A stretch of 64,000 nt of DNA from Leucobacter massiliensis (GTDB lineage: Bacteria > Actinomycetota > Actinomycetes > Actinomycetales > Microbacteriaceae): positions 1 through 64,000 of the forward strand of contig NZ_MWZD01000008.1 of assembly GCF_002982315.1 (NCBI RefSeq). Reading direction: 5' to 3'. How positions within the stretch are numbered: the stretch's first letter is position 1; the number at the start of each line of letters is the position of its first letter. A program made the translations under genes and the position numbers. Shown piece after piece: positions 19,173 to 29,264 of the stretch. The notes beneath the pieces were generated by a model that worked only from the letters and a program-made list of their open reading frames with translations, had not been told where the DNA came from and did no database searches.

Positions 19173-19196
19173 CGCGCTGTCCCGCGCCGGAGCCGC

Positions 19197-20600
<1,404 letters not shown>

Positions 20601-20680
20601 AGTCTTCCTTCGTGTCGGGGGTGGATCCGCGGTCGCTCGCAGGCGCGCGTTCGCGGCAGGCTGGGGAGGTTCGGGATCGC

Positions 20681-21355
20681 TCAGTCGAGCGGGGCGAGCT
20701 CGAGCTCGACGGGGCCGACGACGGTGTAGGGCACGGCGCGCCCCTCGGTCAGGCGGTACTGGCAGCCCACGATCGCGAGGCGGCCGGCGTCGACCGCGTC
20801 GCTGATCGCGCGCGAGCTGCGCAGCAGCTCGTTGACGGTGGCGGCGAGGTGGATGCGGCCGACGGCGTTCGCGTCGATCCGCGCCGGGTCGGCGTAGGGG
20901 GTGTCGGTGTGCTCGCGGAGCCAGAGCTGCTGGACCGCGGGCTGGATCGGGGCCAGCGTGTTGCGCACCGAATCGGTGGTCTGCTGCGGATCGCGGCCGG
21001 TCTGGTCGATCGCGGCCGCGACGGCGCCGCACGAGTCGTGTGCGAGCACGACGATGAGCGCCGAGCCGAGCGCGGTCACGGCGTACTCCATCGACGCCAC
21101 GATCGACTCCGCGACCACGTGCCCCATGTTGCGGGCGATGAACAGGTCGCCGAGGCCGCAGTCGAAGATGATCTCGGCGGCGAGGCGCGAGTCGGAGCAG
21201 CCGAACAGGGCCACATCGGGGGACTGCGCATTGACCAGCTCGGATCGTCGTTCCACGTCCTGGTTGGGGTGGGCCGAGGCTCCGGTGACGAATCTCTCGT
21301 TGCCGGCCGCGAACGCGTCCCAAGCCTGCTGCGGGGTGATCCGGGGTGCGGTCAT
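20681..21355 (-). CDS. Beta-class carbonic anhydrase
   Basis: This is a 224-residue zinc enzyme interconverting CO2 and bicarbonate. The predicted zinc ligands are Cys53, His106 and Cys109, with the Asp55-Arg57 dyad in CSDSR and the HDSCGA motif. ARNMGHVV at 74-81 replaces the more usual RNAGN loop. ATG at 21355 shares one base with the stop of the DUF4245 gene, so it is translationally coupled. Bicarbonate supply for carboxylases fits its place beside a citric acid cycle gene, but this link is only contextual. Confidence 0.93.
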   Translation of the reverse strand: MTAPRITPQQAWDAFAAGNERFVTGASAHPNQDVERRSELVNAQSPDVALFGCSDSRLAAEIIFDCGLGDLFIARNMGHVVAESIVASMEYAVTALGSALIVVLAHDSCGAVAAAIDQTGRDPQQTTDSVRNTLAPIQPAVQQLWLREHTDTPYADPARIDANAVGRIHLAATVNELLRSSRAISDAVDAGRLAIVGCQYRLTEGRAVPYTVVGPVELELAPLD

Positions 21356-22035
21356 CACTGCTCCTTCGTGGCGTCGAGCGAGCCGGCGAGGTGCGTCGCC
21401 AGCACGCGGAGGGTTGCGGGGCTGTCGGTGCCGTAGACGAGGATCGTGTCGCCCTCCCACTCGCTCTGCATCCCGAAGAGCATGTTGCTCTCGTCGGGGT
21501 TGCGGTCGGGATGGTCGTACACGACCCAGTCGAGCCCGCCGAGCCGCTCGGTCCCCGTGGGCGCCTGCTTCTCGAGCTGCTGCGAGACCCAGGCCTCGGG
21601 TACGGGCGAGCCGTCGGCGGTGAAGGCCTGCGCGACCGCCGCATAGGCCTGCGCGCCCGTGGCGGGGTCGACCGTGGTGTAGTTGATCTGCCACCAGGTG
21701 ACACCGTCGCCCTGGCGGAGCCCCGCGGACTTCGCCTTCCACTCGGCCGGCACCTCGGGTGCGGCGAGCTTGCGCCCCGCGCTCGGCGCCGCCTCGGCGG
21801 CGAGCTGCTGCACGTCGACGGAGTGCTCCGAGAAGGTGTCGGTGCCGCGGGGCACGACGAGGACCATGATGAGCACCACCGCGAGGCTCACGAGGAGCGA
21901 GAACACGAGGTTGTTGACGGTCTTGCGCTGCCGGTACATGCGGCTGTCGTGCGCCTTGCGCGCTGCGGTCTCGGCCGGGGTCTCGGGCCTGCCGAGCTCG
22001 GCGACGACGACCGGTCGCTTCTGCTGCTTCGCCAT
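21355..22035 (-). CDS. DUF4245 family membrane-anchored protein
   Basis: This 226-residue protein has a cytoplasmic N-terminus of about 40 residues (basic, with [11 protein letters not shown] just before the membrane), one membrane helix at about 45-62 and an extracytoplasmic domain. In that domain [23 protein letters not shown] and a final [13 protein letters not shown] match DUF4245, an actinobacterial family of unknown function that is commonly encoded beside exonuclease VII genes. It starts 3 bases after xseB and shares one base with the carbonic anhydrase start. The three genes are one operon. Confidence 0.87.
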   Translation of the reverse strand: MAKQQKRPVVVAELGRPETPAETAARKAHDSRMYRQRKTVNNLVFSLLVSLAVVLIMVLVVPRGTDTFSEHSVDVQQLAAEAAPSAGRKLAAPEVPAEWKAKSAGLRQGDGVTWWQINYTTVDPATGAQAYAAVAQAFTADGSPVPEAWVSQQLEKQAPTGTERLGGLDWVVYDHPDRNPDESNMLFGMQSEWEGDTILVYGTDSPATLRVLATHLAGSLDATKEQ

Positions 22036-22038
22036 GGG

Positions 22039-22290
22039 CTACGCTTCGACCTCGCTCGTCGCGCCTGAGGCCTGATCGGCGGATCCCTGCCGCGCGGCCT
22101 CCAGCCGCTGACGCGCCCCGATCAGCCACTCCTCGCATCGCGCGGCGAGGGCCTCGCCGCGCTCCCACAGCTGCAGCGACTCCTCGAGCGTGGTGCCGCC
22201 CTGTTCGAGGCGGCCCACCACCTGCACCAGCTCGTCCCGCGCCTGCTCGTAGCTCAGCACGGCGGGGTCGTGGCTGTCCGTTTCTGCCAT
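22039..22290 (-). CDS. xseB: Exonuclease VII small subunit
   Basis: This 83-residue, almost wholly helical protein carries the XseB pattern [33 protein letters not shown] and CEEWL. It binds XseA to form exonuclease VII, which degrades single-stranded DNA from both ends and trims damaged DNA. The C-terminal tail ([10 protein letters not shown]) is variable. The start is leaderless (TAAGCT 7 bases before ATG). In most relatives xseA lies immediately upstream; here xseA is about 7 kb away with foreign-looking cargo in between. Confidence 0.92.
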   Translation of the reverse strand: MAETDSHDPAVLSYEQARDELVQVVGRLEQGGTTLEESLQLWERGEALAARCEEWLIGARQRLEAARQGSADQASGATSEVEA

Positions 22291-22297
22291 GGCCCCC

Positions 22298-22303
22298 AGC
22301 TTA
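22298..22303 (-). promoter_or_regulatory. Leaderless promoter -10 of xseB
   Basis: On the minus strand TAAGCT lies 7 bases before the ATG at 22290. It gives the xseB operon a promoter independent of xseA. The mirror is 42216-42221. Confidence 0.6.
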
Positions 22304-22356
22304 CCCCGCTGCCCCGGTCCGGCGCCGCCCCCGGGGCGGCGGGGCCGCGCGGCCGC

Positions 22357-22362
22357 TACACT
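22357..22362 (+). promoter_or_regulatory. Leaderless promoter -10 of the 392-residue protein gene
   Basis: TACACT lies 8 bases before the ATG at 22371. It is back to back with the xseB promoter across a GC-rich 53-base core. The mirror is 42157-42162. Confidence 0.5.
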
Positions 22363-22370
22363 GCTGGACG

Positions 22371-23549
22371 ATGTTGCGTATCGTCTTCTTCGCTGCCCTG
22401 GGAATCGTCTGCGGCGGGATCGTCGCCAACCTGGTGGGGCCTCCGGGCGCTGCCGCGTGGGCCTTTCCCGTGGGGCTCACGCTGGCGATCCTCGCGGGCA
22501 CCCTCGTGCTGATCGGGCGTTCGACGCGCGGAATGGGCGGCGCCGATCCCGAGGCGGTGCGCGCGGCCGTCGCGGCGGGCCGCACGGGACTCGCGCGTGT
22601 CGACGTGCTGCGGCAGACGGGCACCCAGATCAACGAGCAGCCCGTGTGCGAGCTCGAGCTCACCGTGCAGCCCGCCGCCGGGGCGGCGTACCGGCTCGCG
22701 CTGCGGCAGATCGTGCCGCTGGTGCAGATTCCCCGCTTCCAGGTGGGGGCGGTGCTGCCGGTCGCGCAGCTCGCGGACGGACAGCCGGACATCGCGCTGC
22801 TCGACGAGGCGAACGGAGGGGTCGCGGCCGCGAGGGCCGCCGCAGGCGGGATCCCGCCCGCATCGGAGGCGGGGCCCCTGCTGCGGCCGGAGCCGGGGGC
22901 GCTGCGGGCGGATGGGACGCGGCGGAAGCCGCTGCTCGGCGTGGGGCGGCGCGGACGCCCGCTGCGCTTCCTGCTCTTCGCGGTCTGCTTCGCGCTCGCC
23001 GCCTCGGCCGTCCTGCTGCCCTATCGTGCGGCGCTCGCCCAGACCATCGCGGCGCTCCCCGAGGGGCGGCTGCACGCGGATCTGCGCGAGGGGGAGGCGC
23101 TGGACGAGGCGCTGCGCAGTCTCGCCGCCGAGATCGGGCACGACCGCGTGGTGGACGTGTCCGTCTCGGCCGACTTCGTCCGCGTCGACGCGCCCGTGCA
23201 GCCGGGGGCGATCGAGACCGACTCCTGGATGTATCGCCGCGGCGTGGTCGAGCGCGAGGGACCGGCCACGATCCAGCCCCGCACCGAGGGCGAGCAGTTC
23301 GCGCTCGGAGAGGTGAACTGGTCCGCGATCTGGCCGGCGCTGCGTTCGGCGGCCGAGGAGGCCGGCGCGGAGGGCGTGGACGACGCGCTCTTCTCGCTCG
23401 GGCGCTCCTCCGAGGACGACATCGACAGTCCCGAGTTCGGCGAGGCCGTCGGAGAGGTGGAGGTGATCGCCGGCTTCACCGGTGACTACCGGAGCCTGAG
23501 CGTGCGCATGCGCGGCGACGGCACCGGGGTCGAGGTGCTGGCGGGATAG
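22371..23549 (+). CDS. Membrane protein of unknown function with two helix regions
   Basis: This 392-residue protein is not recognised. Two membrane helices lie at residues 1-22 and 28-48. A first soluble domain (about 60-130) is beta-like, with regular V/L/Q alternation. After an A/G/R-rich linker, a third helix follows at about 200-222 ([19 protein letters not shown]). A second soluble domain of about 160 residues comes next, acidic and containing WMYRRGVV and NWSAIW. With both ends of the first hairpin inside, the two soluble domains would sit on opposite faces of the membrane. It is leaderless, divergent from xseB and convergent with the importer permease; no conserved catalytic motif is seen. 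Confidence 0.7.
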   Translation: MLRIVFFAALGIVCGGIVANLVGPPGAAAWAFPVGLTLAILAGTLVLIGRSTRGMGGADPEAVRAAVAAGRTGLARVDVLRQTGTQINEQPVCELELTVQPAAGAAYRLALRQIVPLVQIPRFQVGAVLPVAQLADGQPDIALLDEANGGVAAARAAAGGIPPASEAGPLLRPEPGALRADGTRRKPLLGVGRRGRPLRFLLFAVCFALAASAVLLPYRAALAQTIAALPEGRLHADLREGEALDEALRSLAAEIGHDRVVDVSVSADFVRVDAPVQPGAIETDSWMYRRGVVEREGPATIQPRTEGEQFALGEVNWSAIWPALRSAAEEAGAEGVDDALFSLGRSSEDDIDSPEFGEAVGEVEVIAGFTGDYRSLSVRMRGDGTGVEVLAG

Positions 23550-23559
23550 CGGCGACGCC

Positions 23560-23588
23560 GCGCCGGGGACGCGCCGGAGCCCCGGCGC
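23560..23588. terminator. Stem-loop between convergent genes, followed by a CGGTG triple repeat
   Basis: GCGCCGGGG (23560-23568) pairs with CCCCGGCGC (23580-23588). Just beyond, CGGTG is repeated three times in tandem (23601-23615). The stem lies between the stops of the 392-residue protein gene and the permease gene. The mirror is 40931-40959. Confidence 0.6.
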
Positions 23589-23645
23589 GCTCACGGTGCT
23601 CGGTGCGGTGCGGTGCGGCCCGAGCGGGGCGGGCTCCCGGCAGGG

Positions 23646-24668
23646 CTACCCGGCCGGCGCGGCCTGCCGCTCGGAGGGGTCCTCGGCGACGGCCTTGCGT
23701 CCGAGCCGCGCCCACGAGCTGCGGATCATGCGCTGGATCGAGCTGTCGAGGGCCACCGCGACGATGAGCGTCGCGCCGACGAGGATCGTCTGCAGGAACG
23801 GCGAGGCCTGCATGAACACGAGCCCCGCCCGGAGCACGCGGAAGAACAGCAGGCCCGCCACGACGCCGCTGATGCGGCCGACGCCGCCCTCGAAGGCGAC
23901 GCCGCCGAGCAGCACGACGGTGAGCACTTCGAGTTCGAGCCCGGAGCCGATGTTGGGGTTCGCCGACTGCACCTTCGCCGAGAGGAACAGCCCCGCGAGG
24001 GCGGCGAAGCCGCCGGTCGCCACGAAGAGCAGGAAGCGGGAGCGCTGCACGTTCACGCCCATGAGCCGCGCGGCTCGCTCGTTGCCGCCGATCGCCTTCA
24101 CCGACTTGCCGAAGGTCGTGTGGTTGAGCACGTACCAGCCCAGCGCGATGACGATGAGCAGCGCGACGATCTGGATCGGGACCGGGCCGAGCTTCAGCGT
24201 GCCGATCGCGCGGAACGCCTCGGGCAGTTCGGCGCGCGGGATCGTGCGTCCGTCGGAGAGCAGCAAGGCCAGGCCGCCCCACACGCTGAGGGCGCCGAGC
24301 GTGACGACGAAGGAGTTGAGCCGCAGATACGCGACGAGGAAGCCGTTGAGCGCACCGGCCACGACGCCGGTGCCGATGGCCACCGCGAAGCCGAGCAGGG
24401 TCGATCCGGTGCCGCTCATGGTCAGGCCGCCGGTGATGGCCGCCACCGACGCCACGGAGCCGACGGAGAGGTCGATCGTCCCCGACATGATGAGGAAGGC
24501 CGCCGGGATCGCGATGAGGCCGAGCTCCGCAGCCTGCAGCAGGATGCTCTGCCCGTTCGCGAAGGAGAAGAAGTTCGGCCGCAGGATCGAGAAGACGGCG
24601 ATGAGCACGATGAGGGCGAGGAAGATGCCGTTCTTGGCGGCGAAGATCTTGAGGCGTTCGGTGTTCAT
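23646..24668 (-). CDS. Rbs-type ABC importer permease
   Basis: This 340-residue inner-membrane permease of the RbsC/XylH/AraH family (BPD_transp_2) has eight to ten helices. Family marks are LIMSGTIDLSVGSV, the loop GLNGFLVAYLRLNSFVVTLG (here with A before LNG), FGKSVKAIGGNERAARLMGVN facing the ATPase, and GGVAFEGGVGRISG. The C-terminal tail ends PSERQAAPAG. ATG at 24668 lies 12 bases after the stop of the ATPase frame. The permease is intact, so if the ATPase is truly broken the importer would need another ATPase. Confidence 0.88.
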   Translation of the reverse strand: MNTERLKIFAAKNGIFLALIVLIAVFSILRPNFFSFANGQSILLQAAELGLIAIPAAFLIMSGTIDLSVGSVASVAAITGGLTMSGTGSTLLGFAVAIGTGVVAGALNGFLVAYLRLNSFVVTLGALSVWGGLALLLSDGRTIPRAELPEAFRAIGTLKLGPVPIQIVALLIVIALGWYVLNHTTFGKSVKAIGGNERAARLMGVNVQRSRFLLFVATGGFAALAGLFLSAKVQSANPNIGSGLELEVLTVVLLGGVAFEGGVGRISGVVAGLLFFRVLRAGLVFMQASPFLQTILVGATLIVAVALDSSIQRMIRSSWARLGRKAVAEDPSERQAAPAG

Positions 24669-24680
24669 GGTGGATTCCGT

Positions 24681-26153
24681 TCAGGAGTGCGCGGGCTCGG
24701 CGAGTCCGAGGAGCGAGGAGAGCAGCTGGGCGTTGAAGGATTCCGAGCGGGGGACCGGCACGAGCCGGTCGCCGAGCACGGTGTATGCGCGATCGCACAT
24801 GCTCGCGATCTCGTCCGACTCGCTGGACGCGACGATCACGGCGGCGCCGTTCGCGGCAGCCGCGCGCGCAGCCTCGACGATGTCGAGCTTCGCGCCGACG
24901 TCGACCCCCTGGGTGGGCTGGGCGAGGACGAGCAGCGTCGGCCGGGCGGGATAGAGCCAGCGGGCGAGGAGATGCTTCTGGCGGTTGCCGCCGGAGAACT
25001 GCGACACCTCCGCATCGGCGGAGGGCCCGCGGATGTCGAGACCGGCCCGGGCCCGGGCGTAGCTTCCGGCGCCCGAGCGGGAGGACACCCACCAGCCGCG
25101 CTAGGGGCCGGAGGAGTACCAGGGGAGCATGACGTTGTCGAGGGCGGTCTCGGAGGCGATCAGGCCTTCCGTGTCGCGATCCGGGGGCACGAAGAAGACG
25201 CCGCGGCGGATCGCCCTTCCCGGCGATGCGAAGCGGACCTCGGAACCGCACAGGCGATACGGCCGGGGCTCGGCGGCGGCGCCCGCGAGCTGCGCGGCGA
25301 TGCCGAACTGCTCGCCCCCGGCCATGCCGAAGAGCCCGACCACCTCTCCGGCGCGGGCGGTGATCTCACCCCCGGGCAGGGAGTAGGCGACGACCTCGGG
25401 CCCCGGCTCGACGTGGGTGAAGTCGAGCGACCGCAGATCGGGGACGAGCGCCTCCGCGAGCCGCGCCGGAGTGAAGTCGCTTGCCGGGCCGTCCACCACC
25501 AGGGCGCCGCCGCGCAGCACGACGATCCGGGTGCAGACCTCCATGATGTCGGGCAGCCGGTGCGAGACGTACAGCACCGAGACGCCCTGCGCGGCGAAGC
25601 GGCGGATGAGGGCGTGCAGGGCGTCCGTCTCCGCCTTGCCGAGGGCCGCGGTGGGCTCGTCGAGCAGCAGCACTTTCATCGTGCCCGAGAGCATGCCGCG
25701 GGCGATGTCGACCAGCTGGCGCTCACCGAGGCCCAGCGCCTCCACCGGCATGTCGAGCGGAAGATCCGCGCCGACCTCGGCGAGCGCCTCGCGCGCGCGG
25801 CGCTGCCGCTCGGCCGTGCCCGGCGCGGAGCGGGCGAGGAACAGGTTCTCGAGCACCGTCATGTTCGGGGCGAGCGCGGGTTCCTGGTGGATGACGGTGA
25901 TGCCGCGCTGCGCCGCCTCGCGAGGGGTGAGGCGGCCGTCCACGCGCTCGCCGTCGACGGCGAAACCGCCTGAGGTTGCGCCGATCACCCCGGTGGTGAC
26001 GTTGAACAGGGTGCTCTTCCCCGCGCCGTTGTGGCCGAGCAGGCCGACGATCTCGCCGGGTTCGACGGCGAAGGTGATGTCGTCGAGCGCGCGGGTGGCG
26101 CCGAAGTCGACGGTGACGCCGTCGAAGCGGAGCCGGGGCTCGGGTGCGGTCAT
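24681..26153 (-). pseudogene. Rbs-type ABC importer ATPase interrupted by an in-frame TAG
   Basis: The frame from ATG at 26153 encodes 350 residues, meets TAG at 25101-25103, and continues in the same frame for 139 codons to the true stop at 24681. Together that is 491 codons, the normal size for RbsA/MglA. NBD1 is intact: Walker A GHNGAGKS at 40-47, LGLGERQLVDIARGM and Walker B LLLDEPTAALGKAE. The stop falls inside NBD2, between its degenerate P-loop (GMAGGEQFG) and its signature FSGGNRQKHLLARWL. NBD2 also has LAQPTQGVDVGA where Rbs proteins have DEPTRGVDVG. Possible readings are a real nonsense mutation, suppression, restart at GTG 25088, or a sequencing error. The mirror copy has the same TAG, so it is not an independent check. 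Confidence 0.85.
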
Positions 26154-26192
26154 GGGGGGATCCTCTCGGCGGTGAGCGGCTCGGGTCTGGCG

Positions 26193-26221
26193 GCGGGGCG
26201 CTCCGCGGCGGAGCGCCCCGC
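26193..26221 (-). terminator. Intercistronic hairpin after the binding-protein gene
   Basis: Perfect 14-base arms (26193-26206 and 26208-26221) meet around a single base immediately after the binding-protein stop. As in the BmpA operon, it probably favours accumulation of the binding-protein message over the ATPase message. The mirror is 38298-38326. Confidence 0.6.
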
Positions 26222-26225
26222 GGGG

Positions 26226-27212
26226 TCACTGGTTCGCGAGGAGGAACTGCTCGGCGTTCTCGCTCGTCACCTCGGTGACCGGCACCGTGGTGTCCTCGAC
26301 GGGCTCGCCCTCGGCGGCGGCGACCAGCATGCGGGCGTTGGCCTCGGCCAGCTCCCGGGCGGGGGCGATGTAGGCATAGCGCCAGAAGGATCCGGGCTCC
26401 ATGATGATCTCGAGCTCGGCGTCGGTGGCGTCGAGGTTGAGCAGCAGCATGCTCTCGTCCGTGGGTGACACCCCCGAGTCGGTCAGCGCCTGGTAGGCGC
26501 CGAGGGCGGGATCGTTGGCGATCGCCAGCCACACCTTCGTGTCCGGCACGGCGTTGAGCTGATTCTGCACGGCCGCGTAGCCGTCGTCGAGGCTGAGGGT
26601 CTTGTGCTCGGTGATGTCGAGGTTCAGATCCGCGGCCTTCAGCGCGTCGAGCATGCCCTTGCCGCGCAGCCGTCCGAGGTCGGTGTCGGGCCAGCCGAGG
26701 AAGGCGACGTCGACCTGCTCGTCGCCGTAGTTCTCCTCGATCCACTCGGCCGCCTTCTCGCCGGCGAGCTTGCCGTCGGCCTCGTGGTCGAGGGCGACGG
26801 CCGCCTGCACGCCGTCCCAGCTGCTGCCGTAGCCGAGGACGGGGATCCCCGCGTCGTTCGCCTGCTGGGTGACCGCGACCATGGCGTCCGACTGCACGGG
26901 GTAGCCCATGATCGCCTTGATGTCGCCGCGCACGATCCAGGACTCCCAGTCCTGCACCTGCGTCTGCGCGTTCCACTTCGGGTCGTCGGTCACGAACTCG
27001 TATCCGGCCTCGGTGACGATGGTCTCCATGAACGGCAGCATGTCGTTCCAGATCTGGATGTCGAGACCCGCGAAGCTCATGGCGACGGCGCCCTTGGGCT
27101 CGCCGCCGTCCGAGCCGGATCCCGATCCGCCGTCGGAGCCGCAGGCGCTCAGTGCGAGTGCCGCGGCGGCTGCGACGGCGATGCCGGCGGAGATGCGTCG
27201 GGTGCGTTTCAT
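26226..27212 (-). CDS. Substrate-binding lipoprotein of the Rbs-type importer
   Basis: This 328-residue lipoprotein has a signal peptide ending in lipobox LSAC (Cys24), then a G/S/D linker and a type 1 sugar-binding fold of the RbsB kind. Family features are the internal repeats around GIPVLGYGSSW, LDHEADGKLAGEKAAEWI and a late IIMEPGSFWRYAYIAPARE. The last segment, with its Trp and Tyr, is in the hinge and ligand-contact region, suggesting stacking against a ring-shaped ligand. I start at ATG 27212 (AAGGAG 7 bases upstream, followed directly by the signal peptide), not at the GTG 30 codons earlier. Sugars are usual ligands, but the neighbouring deacetylase argues for something acetylated. 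Confidence 0.87.
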   Translation of the reverse strand: MKRTRRISAGIAVAAAAALALSACGSDGGSGSGSDGGEPKGAVAMSFAGLDIQIWNDMLPFMETIVTEAGYEFVTDDPKWNAQTQVQDWESWIVRGDIKAIMGYPVQSDAMVAVTQQANDAGIPVLGYGSSWDGVQAAVALDHEADGKLAGEKAAEWIEENYGDEQVDVAFLGWPDTDLGRLRGKGMLDALKAADLNLDITEHKTLSLDDGYAAVQNQLNAVPDTKVWLAIANDPALGAYQALTDSGVSPTDESMLLLNLDATDAELEIIMEPGSFWRYAYIAPARELAEANARMLVAAAEGEPVEDTTVPVTEVTSENAEQFLLANQ

Positions 27213-27465
27213 GATGTGACTCCTTCGTCCGTGGCTCCGGCGCTGAGGCGAGAGCGGTGCTGAGCGGCCCCCACTGGCCCTCTGCGTCACCCATAAGACC
27301 ACGAGGGCGCTCTATAGTCAACAGACTTTTTATTTCATTAATGTTTCGACAATTGATTTCACGTATTTGTTGTTATTCGCGAATTCTCGACGCTATGGTG
27401 TTCCGTGCCGGGGACGGTCACGAGACACGGCAGGCGCGATCCCCGCGACACGGAAGGAAACCGCA
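27213..27465. promoter_or_regulatory. AT-rich divergent promoter region (importer versus deacetylase)
   Basis: About 27310-27400 is the most AT-rich stretch of the window. For the deacetylase, TTGTTA (27370-27375), an 18-base spacer and TATGGT (27394-27399) form a sigma-70-like promoter. The perfect palindrome ATTCGCGAAT (27375-27384) lies at the start of the spacer, a classic repressor position. For the importer, TTGACT (27316-27321, minus strand) is a possible -35. CAATTG and ATTAAT palindromes lie between. The neighbouring AsnC/Lrp protein is one candidate regulator. The mirror is 37054-37306. Confidence 0.55.
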
Positions 27466-28605
27466 ATGGAGCGCAAGACCGGCTACGTCTGGCACGAGCA
27501 GTACGCATGGCACGACACGGGAACGCACGCAGGGATCTATCCCTCCGGCGGCTACGTGCAGCCCTACCACAACTTCGAGAGCCCCGAGTCGAAGGCGCGC
27601 TTCGCCGGGCTCGTCGAGGTCTCCGGGCTGCTGGACCGGCTCGTGCGCATCCCCGCCCGGCACGTCGAGGCGGAGGACCTGCTGCGCGTGCACACCGCCG
27701 GCCACGTGGAGCGCATTCGTGAGCAGTCGGCGACCGGAGGCGACGCCGGGGACGGTTTCTCCCCCTTCGGCCGCGGCGGCTACGACCTCGCCCGGCTCGC
27801 CGCGGGAGGGACGCTGGCCGCCGCGGAAGCGGTCATGGACGGGGTGGTCGACAACGCCTACGCGCTCGTGCGCCCGCCCGGCCACCACGCCGAACCGGAC
27901 CAGGGGCGCGGCTACTGCCTCTTCGCCAATGTGCCGGTGGCGATCGAGGCGCTCCGCGCGGCGGGCAAGCTCCGGCGCGTCGCGATCTTCGACTACGACG
28001 TGCACCACGGCAACGGCGCCCAGAAGATCTACTGGGAGGATCCCGATGTGCTCACCATCTCCGTGCATCAGGACCGGCTCTTCCCCGTCGACCTCGGCAT
28101 GGCGGACGAGCGCGGCGCCGGCGCCGGTGCCGGCACCAACATCAATGTGCCGCTGCCCGCGGGCTCCGGGGACGGCGCCTACTGCTCTGTGGTCGAGGAG
28201 GTCGCGGGACCCGCGATCCGCGCCTTCCAGCCGGAGCTGATCCTCGTCTCGAGCGGCTTCGACCCCTCCGCCTTCGATCCGCTCGGCCGCATGAGCGTGA
28301 CCTCGGACGGCTTCCGGGGGATCGCCGACCGGCTCCTCGCCATCGCCGACGAGGTGTGCGAGGGCCGGATCGTCTTCTCGCACGAGGGCGGGTACTCCGC
28401 CGTGCACGTCCCGTTCTGCGGACTCGCCGTACTGGAGTCCCTGAGCGGCGTGCGCACCGGCGTCGAGGACCCCTTCAACGTCTCGGTGGGCCAGTCGCCG
28501 ACCCGCGAGCTGAGCCCCTGGCAGCGTGAGACGATCGCGCACTCGGCCGATCTGGCGCACGCACTCGGCAGGCTCATGGACTCGGGCGAGCCGGGGAAGC
28601 CCTAG
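27466..28605 (+). CDS. Class II histone-deacetylase-like amidohydrolase (acetylpolyamine amidohydrolase type)
   Basis: This 379-residue zinc hydrolase removes acetyl or similar acyl groups from amines. The catalytic pair is His140-His141 in RPPGHHA. Predicted zinc ligands are Asp178 and His180 in DYDVHHGNG and Asp266 in SSGFDPSAFDPLGRM, and the transition-state tyrosine is in HEGGYS. The spacing matches bacterial class II enzymes, whose members deacetylate acetylpolyamines or other small amides, not histones. ATG at 27466 follows GGAAGGAAA. It is divergent from an Rbs-type importer and faces the AsnC gene, an arrangement suggesting import then deacetylation of one compound. The substrate is not shown by the sequence. 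Confidence 0.9.
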   Translation: MERKTGYVWHEQYAWHDTGTHAGIYPSGGYVQPYHNFESPESKARFAGLVEVSGLLDRLVRIPARHVEAEDLLRVHTAGHVERIREQSATGGDAGDGFSPFGRGGYDLARLAAGGTLAAAEAVMDGVVDNAYALVRPPGHHAEPDQGRGYCLFANVPVAIEALRAAGKLRRVAIFDYDVHHGNGAQKIYWEDPDVLTISVHQDRLFPVDLGMADERGAGAGAGTNINVPLPAGSGDGAYCSVVEEVAGPAIRAFQPELILVSSGFDPSAFDPLGRMSVTSDGFRGIADRLLAIADEVCEGRIVFSHEGGYSAVHVPFCGLAVLESLSGVRTGVEDPFNVSVGQSPTRELSPWQRETIAHSADLAHALGRLMDSGEPGKP

Positions 28606-28629
28606 CAGGACGCGCCCGGCGCCCGCTCG

Positions 28630-28660
28630 CCCCGTCCGCCCGGTGACCCGGCGGGCGGGG
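28630..28660. terminator. Stem-loop between the deacetylase and AsnC genes
   Basis: An 11-base stem with one G-T pair (28630-28640 with 28650-28660) lies 25 bases past the deacetylase stop and 64 bases past the stop of the convergent AsnC gene. The mirror is 35859-35889. Confidence 0.55.
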
Positions 28661-28723
28661 TCGCGTGCGCGCGCGTGGCTCCCCGGCGCCGGCCGCTCCG
28701 GCCCGTCTCCGGGCGGCGGCGCG

Positions 28724-29248
28724 CTACCGGCCGGTGCCGAGCGGGAAGATCGGCCGGTGGGTGTGCACCGAGTCGTAGAGGAAGGTCTCGATGCTGGCGA
28801 CCCCGGGGATCTCCCGGATCTGGCGGTTGATCAGCGAGAACAGTCCGGAGGGGGAGGTCGCGTAGGCCTCCACGAGGATGCTGAAGCGACCGGAGCCGAG
28901 CACCACGTAGCGCACGCCGTCGAACGCCGCGATCCGATCCGCCACCGCGTCGATGTCGCCGCTCACCTCGATCTGCAGGCTCGCGATGCTCTGCAGGCCC
29001 ACCGCCCGCGGGCTCGTCACGCCGATGACGCGCACCACACCGCGCTCCTGCAGCCGCTTCACACGCGCCCGGGCGCCGCCCGGGGTCAGGCCGACCTCGG
29101 TCCCGAGATCCGCGTAGCTCATTCGGCCGTCGCGTTCGAGCAGCAGGATCAGCTGCTCGTCGATCTCATCGAGCACCCACGGCTGCTCGGGCGCCTCCGG
29201 ATGCGGCCGCGCCGAGTCGTCGTCGCCGGGGATGCGTGCTTTCGCCAT
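28724..29248 (-). CDS. AsnC/Lrp family transcriptional regulator
   Basis: This 174-residue regulator opens with a 25-residue polar extension, then the AsnC helix-turn-helix at about 27-75 (LDEIDEQLILLLERDGRMSY and LTPGGARARVKRLQERGVV). A linker strand leads to the RAM ligand and oligomer domain at about 90-160 (VLGSGRFSILVEAYA). Family members form octamers that sense amino acids or related amines. ATG at 29248 has no ribosome site and an AATACT 7 bases upstream, so the message may be leaderless. TGCAATACTGCA (29253-29264) across that box would suit self-repression. Its gene is convergent with the deacetylase, and both belong to the block separating xseA from xseB. Confidence 0.88.
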   Translation of the reverse strand: MAKARIPGDDDSARPHPEAPEQPWVLDEIDEQLILLLERDGRMSYADLGTEVGLTPGGARARVKRLQERGVVRVIGVTSPRAVGLQSIASLQIEVSGDIDAVADRIAAFDGVRYVVLGSGRFSILVEAYATSPSGLFSLINRQIREIPGVASIETFLYDSVHTHRPIFPLGTGR

Positions 29249-29252
29249 GACA

Positions 29253-29264
29253 TGCAGTATTGCA
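29253..29264. promoter_or_regulatory. Candidate AsnC autoregulatory site
   Basis: TGCA-ATAC-TGCA is a small symmetric site 4 bases upstream of the AsnC start, covering the presumed -10 box AATACT (29256-29261 on the minus strand). The mirror is 35255-35266. Confidence 0.35.

Noticed and set aside
23601-23615. CRISPR-like or minisatellite array
   Set aside because: Only three tandem CGGTG units, with no spacers and no cas genes. It is a simple short repeat.
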